DNA of 64,000 nt from an uncultured Flavobacteriales bacterium. GTDB lineage: Bacteria > Bacteroidota > Bacteroidia > Flavobacteriales > Crocinitomicaceae. Every line of letters starts with the position of its first letter. Within the stretch, counting starts at the first letter, position 1. A model generated the notes under the pieces. It saw nothing but the letters and a program-made list of their open reading frames with translations, made no database searches and was not told the DNA's origin. The DNA lies in contig CAMLIF010000008.1 in NCBI GenBank assembly GCA_946479985.1, positions 1-64,000 on the forward strand, given 5' to 3'. Shown here piece after piece: positions 36,245 to 45,301 of this stretch. The translations under genes and the position numbers were made by a program.

Positions 36245-37054
36245 TTAAACTGCTACGTTATGTTCTCTGAGCGCATCGTTCAAAGAGGTTTTTAAATCCG
36301 TAGATGCTTTTCGTTTCCCGATGATTAGTGCACATGGGACCTGGTAATCTCCCGCCGGAAACGATTTCGTGTAAGAACCCGGAATAACAACTGAACGCTC
36401 CGGTACATATCCCTTCATTTCAACAGGCTCAGCTCCGGTAACGTCAATTATTTTTGTCGACATAGTCAAACAAACATTTGCTCCAAGTACAGCCTCTTTT
36501 CCAACGCGAACACCTTCCACAACAATACAGCGTGAACCGATAAATGCATCGTCTTCAATGATTACCGGTGCAGCTTGCAATGGCTCCAAAACACCGCCAA
36601 TTCCAACACCTCCGCTCAGGTGTACGTTTTTGCCAATTTGAGCGCAGGATCCAACTGTTGCCCACGTGTCAACCATGGTTCCGGAATCTACGTATGCACC
36701 GATGTTTATGTAAGAAGGCATCATAATCACTCCCGGAGCCACGAAAGCGCCATAACGCGCAATTGCATGCGGAACAACACGAACTCCTAACTCGGCATAA
36801 TTCTTTTTAAGAGCCATTTTGTCGTGAAACTCAAACGGACCAACTTCGATAGTTTCCATTTTACGAATCGGGAAATACATCACAACAGCTTTCTTTATCC
36901 ATTCATTTACTTGCCATGATCCGTCTGTCAAAGGTTCTGCAACGCGCAGCTTTCCCTTGTCAAGATCTTCAATTACACGTTCAATTGCCGTGCGTGTTTC
37001 TTCTTTTTCCAAAAGGGAACGATCGTCCCAGGCAGCTTCAATAATGGCTCTCAT
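36245..37054 (-). CDS. dapD: 2,3,4,5-tetrahydropyridine-2,6-dicarboxylate N-succinyltransferase
   Basis: 269 residues from the ATG giving MRAIIEAAWDDRSLL; two codons upstream is a TTG in frame. Left-handed beta-helix acyltransferase of the DapD family: hexapeptide repeats (GVIMMPSYINIGAYVDSGTMVDTWATVGSCAQIG; GGVGIGGVLEP; VIIEDDAFIGSRCIVVEGV) flanked by the N-terminal helical domain. It succinylates tetrahydrodipicolinate in lysine/diaminopimelate synthesis. A TACTTTTG box lies 14 nt upstream. Confidence 0.95.
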   Translation of the reverse strand: MRAIIEAAWDDRSLLEKEETRTAIERVIEDLDKGKLRVAEPLTDGSWQVNEWIKKAVVMYFPIRKMETIEVGPFEFHDKMALKKNYAELGVRVVPHAIARYGAFVAPGVIMMPSYINIGAYVDSGTMVDTWATVGSCAQIGKNVHLSGGVGIGGVLEPLQAAPVIIEDDAFIGSRCIVVEGVRVGKEAVLGANVCLTMSTKIIDVTGAEPVEMKGYVPERSVVIPGSYTKSFPAGDYQVPCALIIGKRKASTDLKTSLNDALREHNVAV

Positions 37055-37068
37055 GTTCAATTTTTTTC

Positions 37069-37076
37069 CAAAAGTA
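37069..37076 (-). promoter_or_regulatory. -7 box (TACTTTTG) of dapD
   Basis: TACTTTTG on the minus strand, 14 nt before the dapD ATG. Confidence 0.55.
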
Positions 37077-37091
37077 ACTAATCCAATTGCT

Positions 37092-37159
37092 AATTACGAA
37101 TTACCAATTGCCGGAAACATTGTTTTAATTAGCCTTCTTACCATTCGTAATTCGTAATT
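37092..37159. repeat. 13-bp inverted repeat AATTACGAATTAC / GTAATTCGTAATT
   Basis: Two perfect inverted copies separated by 42 bp fill the divergent dapD-ruvX intergenic region; flanking CAATTGCC/GGCATTGG extend the symmetry imperfectly. Confidence 0.7.
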
Positions 37160-37173
37160 TGGCATTGGTAATT

Positions 37174-37581
37174 ATGAAGGTTCTTGCAATTGATTTCGGT
37201 TTAAAGCGTACTGGTCTGGCTCTCTCTGATGAGTCGAAGATCTTTGCTTTTGGTTTAAAAACAGTCGATAGCAAGCTATTGATGACCGAGTTGAAACAGT
37301 TGGTTGTCAAAGAGAAAGTAGATACCATTGTTCTTGGGGAACCTAAAAAATTGGATACTTCTGATTCTCATATTTCCGAAAATGTCAGACTTCTGAAAAC
37401 TGCCCTTGAAAAAGAATTCCCCGGCACTCAGATCATCTCTATTGATGAACGATTTACCTCCAAAATGGCTTCTGCAGCAATTGCTCAAAGCGGATTGAAT
37501 AAAAAACAGCGCGAACAAAAAGGTTTGATTGATGAGGTAAGTGCAACGATCATTCTGCAGGATTACCTTCAATCTGTCTAA
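37174..37581 (+). CDS. ruvX: Holliday junction resolvase-like / pre-16S rRNA nuclease RuvX (YqgF)
   Basis: 135 residues from ATG MKVLAIDFGLKRTGLALSDE; the frame extends to a TTG but not plausibly. RNase H-like fold: catalytic Asp7 in AIDFGLKRTG, the LGEPKKLD strand, SIDERFTSKMA and the final IDEVSATIILQDYL with the last acidic ligand. It trims the 5' end of 16S rRNA. Followed after 85 bp by def. Confidence 0.93.
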   Translation: MKVLAIDFGLKRTGLALSDESKIFAFGLKTVDSKLLMTELKQLVVKEKVDTIVLGEPKKLDTSDSHISENVRLLKTALEKEFPGTQIISIDERFTSKMASAAIAQSGLNKKQREQKGLIDEVSATIILQDYLQSV

Positions 37582-37602
37582 TTAGAAGGGAAAGATGGTC
37601 GC

Positions 37603-37616
37603 TGAGTGGGGCCGAA
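37603..37616 (+). repeat. Degenerate REP-like core, copy C
   Basis: TGAGTGGGGCCGAA differs at two positions from the core TGAGCGGAGCCGAA of copy A. It lacks a good stem, so it is probably a decayed copy. Confidence 0.45.
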
Positions 37617-37642
37617 GTCTCTTTTACATTCTCAATTGTTTG

Positions 37643-37650
37643 TATTTTTG
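37643..37650 (+). promoter_or_regulatory. -7 box (TATTTTTG) of def
   Basis: TATTTTTG 16 nt before the def ATG; predicted leader about 12 nt. Confidence 0.5.
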
Positions 37651-37666
37651 CAAAAAAACAAACTAA

Positions 37667-38257
37667 ATGATTTTACCAATCGTAGCATACGGAGATCCGG
37701 TATTAAAGAAAGAAGCAGAAGAAATCGATAAAGACTATCCGGATCTAAAGCAGCTTATTTCAGACATGTTTGAAACCATGTATGAAGCTTCCGGAGTTGG
37801 AATTGCAGCTCCCCAGATCGGAAAGTCAATTCGTTTGTTTGTTGTTGATGCAACTCCGTTTGCCGAGCGTGATGAAGATGAAGAAGAAGACCCGCTTGCC
37901 GAAGGTTGTGATGGATTTAAACGCATTTTTATTAACCCGATCATTGAAGAAGAAAGCGGTGAACCATGGGCTTTTGCAGAAGGATGTTTAAGCATTCCGA
38001 AAATTCGTGAAGAAGTCATGCGTAAACCAAAGATAAAAATCTCTTATTACGATGAGAACTGGAACTTCCATGAAGAGGAATTTGAAGGTTACCAGGCGCG
38101 TATTATTCAGCATGAATATGATCATGTAGAAGGAATTTTGTTTACCGACCATCTTTCTGTGCTTAAGAAACGTTTATTACAAAAACGCCTCGCGAACATT
38201 TCTCAGGGAATTATCAATGTGGCTTATAAAATGAGATTTCCCGTAAAAAAACGATAA
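37667..38257 (+). CDS. def: Peptide deformylase
   Basis: 196 residues. All three motifs are present: GVGIAAPQIG (43-52), EGCLSIP with metal ligand C107, and QHEYDH with H149, E150 and H153. It removes the formyl group from nascent N-termini. An acidic insertion (RDEDEEEDPLAEG, about residues 68-80) sits between motifs 1 and 2, as in many Bacteroidota enzymes. A lipoprotein gene begins 2 bp after the stop and is probably cotranscribed. Confidence 0.96.
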   Translation: MILPIVAYGDPVLKKEAEEIDKDYPDLKQLISDMFETMYEASGVGIAAPQIGKSIRLFVVDATPFAERDEDEEEDPLAEGCDGFKRIFINPIIEEESGEPWAFAEGCLSIPKIREEVMRKPKIKISYYDENWNFHEEEFEGYQARIIQHEYDHVEGILFTDHLSVLKKRLLQKRLANISQGIINVAYKMRFPVKKR

Positions 38258-38259
38258 TA

Positions 38260-38802
38260 ATGAAATACATCTTATTTAGCTTCTTGTTTCTCGGATTGGT
38301 TTCCTGCGGGAATGATAAACCTGAAACAAAGGAAGAATTTGTGGCAGAATTTAAAACATTCGAAGATTCGTTAATGCAGAATTCTGATACCCAACAAGGA
38401 CTGACAGATCAAAAAACCGGTTTGGTCTATGCGGAAAAATGTTTGGAGATAGCACATAAATTCCCGAAGGACGAAGATGCGCCGAAATACATGGATAAGG
38501 CACACATGATCTTAGCCGGGTTAAGTCTGCATGCGCGATCGGCTGCTATTGCTGATACAATTATCATGAATTATCCGATGTACAAAAACCGGCCAATGGT
38601 TTTACAATCTGCTGCCGCAACGTATGATATGCTGATTCTTCCGCGAAAGAAAGAAAAGGTGAAGAAGTATTATGAAATGCTTTTGAAAGAAGTTCCGGAT
38701 ATGCCTAAGGAAGAAAAGCAGCAAATCGAATTCAGGTTGAGACACAATGACTTAAGTTTTGATGATTTTTTAAAGCTGCCGCAGGAAAAACCAACGTTAT
38801 AG
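38260..38802 (+). CDS. Hypothetical lipoprotein with TPR-like helices
   Basis: 180 residues. Lipobox LVSC (Cys16, then GNDKPETK). The mature protein is almost wholly helical with TPR-like spacing (LVYAEKCLEIAHKFPKDEDAPKYMDKAHMILAGLSLHARSAAIADTI). Function unknown. It follows def by 2 bp, suggesting translational coupling; the pairing with def is likely only operonic. Confidence 0.65.
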   Translation: MKYILFSFLFLGLVSCGNDKPETKEEFVAEFKTFEDSLMQNSDTQQGLTDQKTGLVYAEKCLEIAHKFPKDEDAPKYMDKAHMILAGLSLHARSAAIADTIIMNYPMYKNRPMVLQSAAATYDMLILPRKKEKVKKYYEMLLKEVPDMPKEEKQQIEFRLRHNDLSFDDFLKLPQEKPTL

Positions 38803-38844
38803 GCTGGCATGGTTTTCGTTAATGATGTGTTAATCCAAAAAAGA

Positions 38845-38878
38845 TTGGAGTTACATTAAATAAGTTAGTTTATATTTG
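38845..38878 (+). promoter_or_regulatory. Promoter TTG-N23-TATATTTG of the DUF1573 genes
   Basis: TATATTTG is an exact TAnnTTTG match; the TTG is 23 bp upstream, at the long end of accepted spacing. ATG follows 23 nt later. Confidence 0.6.
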
Positions 38879-38901
38879 AACGTTATTAAACCCAGAATAC
38901 A

Positions 38902-39354
38902 ATGAAAAAGTTACTTTTTACCGCATTATTAGCCGTTAGCGCAACAATTGGCGGATCTTACGCTTCTGCACAAGAGGTGACAACCCAAACCGGTGCGAAA
39001 ATTGAATTTACAAAAGACACGCATGATTACGGAAACGTAAAGTATGGTGGAAACGGTGTTTGTACTTTTAGTTTCAAAAACACAGGTACTGAACCATTGA
39101 TCATTTCTCAAGCAAAAGGTTCTTGTGGATGTACGGTTCCTGAGTGGACAACAGATCCAATTGCACCGGGAGAAACAGGAACAATCACAGTGAAATACAA
39201 CACTGAAAAAGTGGGTGCTATCAACAAAAGTGTAACTGTTACTTCAAATGCAGTGAATGAGCCTACAAAAACGTTACGTATCAAAGGAAACGTTGCTGCA
39301 GCTCCTGAAGGAACAAGCCCGGTAAATACAACTGGAGTTCCTCCTGCAAACTAG
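38902..39354 (+). CDS. DUF1573 secreted protein
   Basis: 150 residues. Signal peptide ending at YASAQ, then one DUF1573 Ig-like domain: IEFTKDTHDYGNV opening, the FKNTGTEPLIISQAKGSCGCTVP core with CGC, and APGETGTITVKYNT. Such domains are periplasmic or surface beta sandwiches of unknown role, common and often highly expressed in Bacteroidota. The C-terminal 20 residues are a Pro/Thr/Asn-rich tail. A second DUF1573 gene follows 6 bp later. Confidence 0.88.
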   Translation: MKKLLFTALLAVSATIGGSYASAQEVTTQTGAKIEFTKDTHDYGNVKYGGNGVCTFSFKNTGTEPLIISQAKGSCGCTVPEWTTDPIAPGETGTITVKYNTEKVGAINKSVTVTSNAVNEPTKTLRIKGNVAAAPEGTSPVNTTGVPPAN

Positions 39355-39360
39355 TCTTTC

Positions 39361-39735
39361 ATGCGCACTTTCTTAGTCGCAATACTGATATTAAATTCCG
39401 CCCTTGGCTTTGGCCAGGAGGCGGTTTTTTTTGTGGAAGACGATTTGCATAAATTTCCGAGAACAGCAGAAGGTCCTATTCTGGAACATTCCTACGCAAT
39501 TACCAATAACGGAACCGTACCGCTTATTATTACTGAAGCCAAGGTTTCATGCCATTGTACAAAAGTTACTTTCCCGGATACAATTCAGCCTGGAGCTACA
39601 GATTCTATTCGTGTCACCTTTGATACCAACGGAAAATATTACCAGCAAGACCGCAAAATTCTCCTCTTTACCAATACGAAAAAAGGAATGGAAGAATTGC
39701 GCTTCAAAGTGTTTGTGGTTCCGAAAGAAGAATAA
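39361..39735 (+). CDS. DUF1573 secreted protein, second copy
   Basis: 124 residues. Short signal peptide (MRTFLVAILILNSALGFG, cut before Q) and one DUF1573 domain: HSYAITNNGTVPLIITEAKVSCHCTKVTFP, with CHC in place of CGC, then QPGATDSIRVTFDTNGK. It differs from its neighbour enough that the pair is an old duplication. Cotranscribed with the first copy. Confidence 0.85.
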   Translation: MRTFLVAILILNSALGFGQEAVFFVEDDLHKFPRTAEGPILEHSYAITNNGTVPLIITEAKVSCHCTKVTFPDTIQPGATDSIRVTFDTNGKYYQQDRKILLFTNTKKGMEELRFKVFVVPKEE

Positions 39736-39874
39736 TGAGTCGACAAACGCATGTTCCGGATCAATTCAAAAATTAGTGCTGAACCGATTTCTCAAAAAAC
39801 TGCTATTGTTTTCAACAAAAGGCTTTCGAAAGGTAGAGTTTCCGTAACTTTAAACTTCGAATTTTCCCAAGCAG

Positions 39875-42800
39875 ATGTTTTTAATTTTTGATACCGAAAC
39901 AACAGGTTTACCAAAGAATTGGAATGCTCCGTATACCGATTTAGACAATTGGCCGCGGGCAGTTCAGATTGCCTGGCAATTACATGATGAATTAGGTAAT
40001 CTGATTGAAGCAAAAGACTTCTTGATTCGCCCGGATGGATTCGATATTCCATTTGATGCGGAACGAATTCACGGAATTTCAACTGCTTTGGCAGAACAGG
40101 AAGGTGTTCCGCTGGCCGATGTGATTATTGAATTCAATCGCGTTTTGGAACAAGCCAAATTCGTGGTTGGTCAGAATATTGGTTTCGATATCAATATCAT
40201 GGGGGCGGAATTCATTCGCGTCAATTCCGAAACACGAATGCACAATATGCCTGTTTTGGATACATTGTCTGAAACAACTGCCGAATTGTGTAGAATTCCC
40301 GGTGGACGTGGTGGGAAATTCAAATGGCCGACCCTTACCGAATTACATCAATATCTATTCAATCAGCCATTTGGTGAAGCGCACAACGCAACTGCCGATG
40401 TTGAAGCAACCACGCGTTGTTTCTTTGAATTGATTCGTCGCGAGGTTTTTACCAAAGAAGAATTACAGGTTGAGCTGGATTATTTCAATCGTTTCAAAAC
40501 ACAAAACCCGGGATTAATCACGCCAATCGGGTTGGTTCACATCAATCTGAAGGAAGCGAGTGAGAAGTTAAAGGTTCAGGAATCGAATATCGGTGCCGAC
40601 GTTGATGTTGATGCTGCTCGTGCACGTCTGAAAGACGTGCAGTTTGTTCATTTGCACAATCACACCCAATTCACTGTCCTTCAATCTACCATGGACGTTC
40701 AGGGGTTGATCAAGGAAGCTGTGAAGCACAAAATGCCAGCGGTTGCTCTTACTGATGTTGGGAACATGATGGCTGCTTTTCACTTCGAGAAAGCGATTAC
40801 AAAGCTGAACAAAGCAATTGATGCTGAACGAAAAGAAGCAGAAGAAAAAGGTGAACCGTTCCATAAACAAAACCTCATGCCGATTATTGGTTGTGAGCTG
40901 AATGTTTGTAGGGATCGAAAAGATAAGTCAGTAAAAGATAATGGTTACCAGGTTGTTTTCCTGGCAAAGAATAAAAATGGTTATCACAACTTAATTAAAC
41001 TTGCTTCTATTGCGCATACAGAAGGAATGTACTACGTTCCGCGTATTGATAAGGAAGCAGTTGTTCAGTATAAAGAAGACTTGATTGTTCTTACCGGTGG
41101 ATTGAGTGGAGAGGTTCCGAATTTGCTTTTGAATGTTGGTGAACGACAAGCTGAAGAAGCCCTGTGCTGGTGGAAAGAACAGTTTGGCGATGATTTATAC
41201 GTGGAATTGCTTCGTCATGGACAAGAAGATGAAAAACGCGTATTTGGAACACTAGCCAAACTTGCTGAGAAAAACCAGGTAAAAGTTGTTGCCGCTAACA
41301 ATACGTTCTACGGAACAAAGGAAGACGCGAATACACAGGACATTTTGCTTTGTGTACGCGATGGCGAACAAGTGGCAACTCCAAAAGGAAAAGGAAGGAA
41401 TTTCCGCTTTGGTTTAGAGAATGAAGAATATTACTTCAAATCTCAGGAAGAAATGAAGGAATTGTTTCTGGATATTCCGGAAGCCATTGAATCTGCCCAG
41501 GAGATTTTAGACAAAATAGAAGCTTATCCTTTAGCGCGGGAAGTACTTCTTCCGGCCTTCGATATTCCGGACGAATTCATTGATCCGCTGGATGCGACTG
41601 ATGGCGGAAAGCGCGGTGAAAATGCCTATTTGCGGCATTTAACATACGTTGGTGCCGAGAAACGCTACGGAGTAATTACCGATGAGATTCGTGAACGACT
41701 CGACTTTGAGCTGCAAACTGTAGAGAAAACGGGTTATCCGGGTTACTTTTTGATTGTACAGGATTTCTGTCAGGCAGCACGGGATATGGGCGTTTCAGTT
41801 GGTCCGGGTCGTGGTTCTGCTGCCGGATCAGCAGTAGCTTATTGTACCGGAATTACCAATGTCGATCCGATTGCTTACGATTTGCTATTTGAGCGTTTCC
41901 TGAACCCGGATCGTGTTTCCATGCCCGATATTGATATCGATTTCGATGATGAGGGCCGTGGCCGTGTAATCGATTGGGTAATTGAGAAATATGGTGCAAA
42001 CCAGGTAGCCCAGATTATCACTTACGGAACCATGGCGGCCAAATCCTCTATCCGGGATGCTGGTCGAGTACTGGATTTACCGTTAGTTGATACAGGTTTA
42101 TTAGGGAAATTACTTCCTGACGGAGTTTCTTTGAAATGGATTTTCTCCGCTTCTGATATGGATGTTTCAGAGAAATTTGCCAGCAGCCAACCTGATTTGG
42201 CAAATGCAATGGAGCTGCGCCGTATTTACAACGGAACAGATTTAAGAGCCTTGGTGCTTCAGCAAGCTGTTCGTGTTGAAGGAACTCTTCGAAATACCGG
42301 AATTCACGCTTGTGGGGTAATTATCACTCCGGACGATATCACCAACTTCGTTCCTGTTTCTTTAGCCAAAGATACCGGGATGTGGTGTACCCAGTTCGAT
42401 AACTCGGTTGCAGAAGAAGCCGGTTTGCTGAAAATGGACTTTCTTGGTCTGAAGACTTTGACTTTGATCAAAGATGCTGTCAAGAATGTCAAAAAGCGTC
42501 ACAATATTGATTTGGATCCGGATACTTTCCCGATCGATGATCTTCCTACATACGAACTTTTCCAGCGTGGTGAAACGGTAGGAGTGTTCCAGTACGAGAG
42601 TCCTGGAATGCAAAAGTACATGCGTGAACTGAAACCTTCTGTTTTTGGTGATTTGATTGCCATGAACGCATTGTACCGACCAGGACCTTTGGAATATATT
42701 CCTGATTTCGTAAAACGTAAGAATGGTGAGCAGGAAATTGTCTATGATTTAGATGCTTGTGAAGAGTACCTGGGTGAAACTTATGGAATTACAGTTTACC

Positions 42801-44257
42801 AGGAACAGGTAATGCTTCTATCGCAGAAACTGGCTGGGTTTACAAAAGGTGATGCCGACGTTTTGCGTAAAGCGATGGGTAAGAAACAGCGCGATGTTCT
42901 TGATAAAATGAAACCGCGTTTTATCGAGCAGGGTGGAGCTAATGGTCACAATCCAACAGTTTTGGAGAAAATCTGGAAAGATTGGGAAGCTTTTGCTTCT
43001 TACGCCTTCAATAAATCGCATTCCACTTGTTATGCATGGATTGCTTATCAGACTGCATATTTAAAGGCGAATTATCCTGCTGAATTTATGGCAGCGGTAC
43101 TCTCCAATAACCTGAATGATATTACCCAGGTTCGTTTCTTCATGGAAGAATGTAAACGAATGGGAATTGAAGTAATGGGGCCTGATGTGAATGAATCGGT
43201 TTATGAATTTACAGTGAATGCCGCCGGCGCAATTCGTTTTGGGTTAGGTGGAATTAAAGGATTGGGAAGTGGTCCTGTAGCTAATATTTTATCGGAAAGA
43301 ACTGAAAATGGTCCTTTCGCAAGTCTTTTTGAAATGACCAAACGTTTGAATTTGCGTTTGGTGAACAAGAAAGCTATGGAAAGTATGGCTTACGCCGGTT
43401 GTTTCGATTCGTTTAAAGCACACCGGGCTCAGTATTTTGCGGCTGATAATTCTGGAAAAACATTGATTGAAAGCGCGCTGAAATTTGGTGCGGCGGCCCA
43501 GGAAAACGAAAATTCATCTCAGTTCTCAATGTTTGGAGAGGGAACCGATATCAAAATGCCCGAACCACAGATTCCGAGCTCGCCCGAATGGTCACTGTTT
43601 GAGCGTTTAAAGTTTGAGCAGGAAGTAGTTGGGATTTTTATTTCGGGTCATCCGCTGGATGATTTTAAAGCGCCTATTGATGCATTTTGTAACGGAAGTT
43701 TGGAGAACCTCCAGGATTTAAGCCGTCACCGTGGAAAAGAACTGATCCTTCCGGCAATTATTGCCCAGGCAGATCATGCTCATACCAAGAAAGGCGATCC
43801 GTTCGGAATCCTGACGCTGGAAGATTACACGCACAATCACCGTTTATACGTTTTCCAGGATTCTTATCTCCGTTTCCGTCACATGATGGTGAAAGATCTT
43901 TTCGTGGCTATTCGCGGAAAAGTAGAAGAAAGCCGTTATCCGGATAAAATTACCAAAGAACGCAAACTGGAATTCAACATTGTTGGAATTGAACCCTTAT
44001 CAGATTTGCTGAAGAATAATAAAGTCAACCTGAACATTACCATTGGTTTGAAAGAACTGGATCAGTTGGTTATGACGAAGTTGGAAACATTATTTAATGA
44101 ATCGGAAGGTAATTGTTCCGTTCAGTTTACTATCGTAGACCGTTTGAGTGAAATGGAATTAAAAATGCCTTCACGCAAGTTGAAAATTGAGCCTACAGCA
44201 CAATTAATTGATGCAATTAAGGAAATGAATCTGGAGGTGAGTTTGGATAAAGCATAG
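39875..44257 (+). CDS. dnaE: DNA polymerase III alpha subunit with fused N-terminal exonuclease
   Basis: 1460 residues. Residues 1-190 are a DEDDh 3'-5' exonuclease like DnaQ (D6 and E8 in FDTETTG, D105 in NIGFDI, H170 and D175 in HNATADVE). From about 255 comes the PHP domain (H259-L-H261-N-H263). The polymerase core carries PDIDIDF with acidic residues D685, D687 and D689; GPGRGSAAGS and the finger segment ALYRPGPLEYIPDFVKRKNG are intact. HhH and OB-fold regions complete the C-terminus. About 300 residues longer than E. coli DnaE, all from the exonuclease, so polymerase and proofreader are one chain. Confidence 0.96.
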   Translation: MFLIFDTETTGLPKNWNAPYTDLDNWPRAVQIAWQLHDELGNLIEAKDFLIRPDGFDIPFDAERIHGISTALAEQEGVPLADVIIEFNRVLEQAKFVVGQNIGFDINIMGAEFIRVNSETRMHNMPVLDTLSETTAELCRIPGGRGGKFKWPTLTELHQYLFNQPFGEAHNATADVEATTRCFFELIRREVFTKEELQVELDYFNRFKTQNPGLITPIGLVHINLKEASEKLKVQESNIGADVDVDAARARLKDVQFVHLHNHTQFTVLQSTMDVQGLIKEAVKHKMPAVALTDVGNMMAAFHFEKAITKLNKAIDAERKEAEEKGEPFHKQNLMPIIGCELNVCRDRKDKSVKDNGYQVVFLAKNKNGYHNLIKLASIAHTEGMYYVPRIDKEAVVQYKEDLIVLTGGLSGEVPNLLLNVGERQAEEALCWWKEQFGDDLYVELLRHGQEDEKRVFGTLAKLAEKNQVKVVAANNTFYGTKEDANTQDILLCVRDGEQVATPKGKGRNFRFGLENEEYYFKSQEEMKELFLDIPEAIESAQEILDKIEAYPLAREVLLPAFDIPDEFIDPLDATDGGKRGENAYLRHLTYVGAEKRYGVITDEIRERLDFELQTVEKTGYPGYFLIVQDFCQAARDMGVSVGPGRGSAAGSAVAYCTGITNVDPIAYDLLFERFLNPDRVSMPDIDIDFDDEGRGRVIDWVIEKYGANQVAQIITYGTMAAKSSIRDAGRVLDLPLVDTGLLGKLLPDGVSLKWIFSASDMDVSEKFASSQPDLANAMELRRIYNGTDLRALVLQQAVRVEGTLRNTGIHACGVIITPDDITNFVPVSLAKDTGMWCTQFDNSVAEEAGLLKMDFLGLKTLTLIKDAVKNVKKRHNIDLDPDTFPIDDLPTYELFQRGETVGVFQYESPGMQKYMRELKPSVFGDLIAMNALYRPGPLEYIPDFVKRKNGEQEIVYDLDACEEYLGETYGITVYQEQVMLLSQKLAGFTKGDADVLRKAMGKKQRDVLDKMKPRFIEQGGANGHNPTVLEKIWKDWEAFASYAFNKSHSTCYAWIAYQTAYLKANYPAEFMAAVLSNNLNDITQVRFFMEECKRMGIEVMGPDVNESVYEFTVNAAGAIRFGLGGIKGLGSGPVANILSERTENGPFASLFEMTKRLNLRLVNKKAMESMAYAGCFDSFKAHRAQYFAADNSGKTLIESALKFGAAAQENENSSQFSMFGEGTDIKMPEPQIPSSPEWSLFERLKFEQEVVGIFISGHPLDDFKAPIDAFCNGSLENLQDLSRHRGKELILPAIIAQADHAHTKKGDPFGILTLEDYTHNHRLYVFQDSYLRFRHMMVKDLFVAIRGKVEESRYPDKITKERKLEFNIVGIEPLSDLLKNNKVNLNITIGLKELDQLVMTKLETLFNESEGNCSVQFTIVDRLSEMELKMPSRKLKIEPTAQLIDAIKEMNLEVSLDKA

Positions 44258-44308
44258 TTAAGCCTGCATTTCTTAACTTAAGTCAATGTGATTGCTTTTG
44301 ATGGTCCC

Positions 44309-44316
44309 TATTTTTG
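44309..44316 (+). promoter_or_regulatory. Leaderless promoter (TATTTTTG-N4-ATG) of the oxidoreductase gene
   Basis: TATTTTTG, then four bases (TTTC), then ATG. Transcription would start at or next to the start codon. Confidence 0.55.
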
Positions 44317-44320
44317 TTTC

Positions 44321-45292
44321 ATGAAAAAGCAAACAATGAGAGCAGTTGATTGTTCTGAATATGGCGCTCCGGAAGTTCTTCAGATTGTTACGTTAGAAAT
44401 ACCGGAACCTGCCAAAGACGAGTTATTGATTCGGGTTCACTCAACATCGGTTAATTCAGGCGATGTTCGAATGCGAAAGGCGGATCCATGGGCTATTCGT
44501 TTGATCTTTGGGTTTAAGAAGCCCCGTCATTCTATCCTTGGAACCAGTTTTTCAGGTGAAGTTGTGAAAATCGGTGAGAATGTTAGGAACTATCAGATAG
44601 GTGATTCTGTTTTTGGTTCAACAGGAATGCGATTTGGCACTTATGCCGAGTATTTGTGTCTTCAGGAAAGTGCTACTTTATCCCTGAAACCAGAATCCAT
44701 CTCTCATTCAGAAGCGGCAACAATTCCGTTTGGAGGAACTACAGCACTTCATTTTATTCAGAAATCGAATATTCAGTCCGGACAAAAAGTTTTGATCTAC
44801 GGTGCTTCAGGGGCAGTTGGATCTGCTGCTATGCAATTGGCTAAGTCAAAAGGTGCAGTTGTAACGGCAGTATGCAGCGGGTTGAATGGTGATTTGATGA
44901 AAGAACTGGGTGCAGATCATGTAATCGACTATACCAAAGAAGATTTTTTCACTTTGACTGAACGATATGATGTGATTTATGAAGCAGTCAATAAATTGTC
45001 TTTTTCTAAAAGTATTCTAGCGTTAAAAAAGAACGGAGTACTCATTTTAGGTGCTGCAGGATTTCCACAAATGTTACGGGCTGGTTTTGCGAGAATGACC
45101 GGATGTAATATACTCACGGGTGTTATCAAAGAATCAGCTGCAGAAATGATTGTTCTGAAAGATTTAGTAGATAGCGGCCAGTTCAAACCTGTTGTAGATT
45201 GTATTTTTCCACTGGAAGAAATTGCAGAGGCCCACCGTTATGTTGACTTGGGACACAAACGCGGGAATGTCGCAATTCGTGTTTTGGAATAG
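44321..45292 (+). CDS. MDR family NAD(P)H-dependent alcohol dehydrogenase / quinone oxidoreductase
   Basis: 323 residues from the ATG four bases after a promoter box; a second ATG five codons on (MRAVDCSEYGAPEVLQ) is also possible, and the upstream GTG is rejected. Medium-chain dehydrogenase fold: GroES-like N-terminus, then the NADP-binding VLIYGASGAVGSAAMQLAKSKGA motif near 155. Structural and catalytic zinc cysteines are missing, so it is of the zinc-free quinone-reductase type. Substrate unknown. Converges on the Crp/Fnr gene with a 9-bp gap. Confidence 0.85.
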   Translation: MKKQTMRAVDCSEYGAPEVLQIVTLEIPEPAKDELLIRVHSTSVNSGDVRMRKADPWAIRLIFGFKKPRHSILGTSFSGEVVKIGENVRNYQIGDSVFGSTGMRFGTYAEYLCLQESATLSLKPESISHSEAATIPFGGTTALHFIQKSNIQSGQKVLIYGASGAVGSAAMQLAKSKGAVVTAVCSGLNGDLMKELGADHVIDYTKEDFFTLTERYDVIYEAVNKLSFSKSILALKKNGVLILGAAGFPQMLRAGFARMTGCNILTGVIKESAAEMIVLKDLVDSGQFKPVVDCIFPLEEIAEAHRYVDLGHKRGNVAIRVLE

Positions 45293-45301
45293 AGTTGTGC
45301 G

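Noticed and set aside
39404..39847. A 147-codon frame overlapping the second DUF1573 gene in another phase
   Set aside because: It lies mostly inside a well-supported DUF1573 gene and its translation is lysine/phenylalanine-rich without a plausible domain.
44256..44278. AGTTAAG/CTTAACT hairpin after dnaE as a terminator
   Set aside because: Seven-bp AT-rich stem without a following T-run; a functional terminator is not supported.
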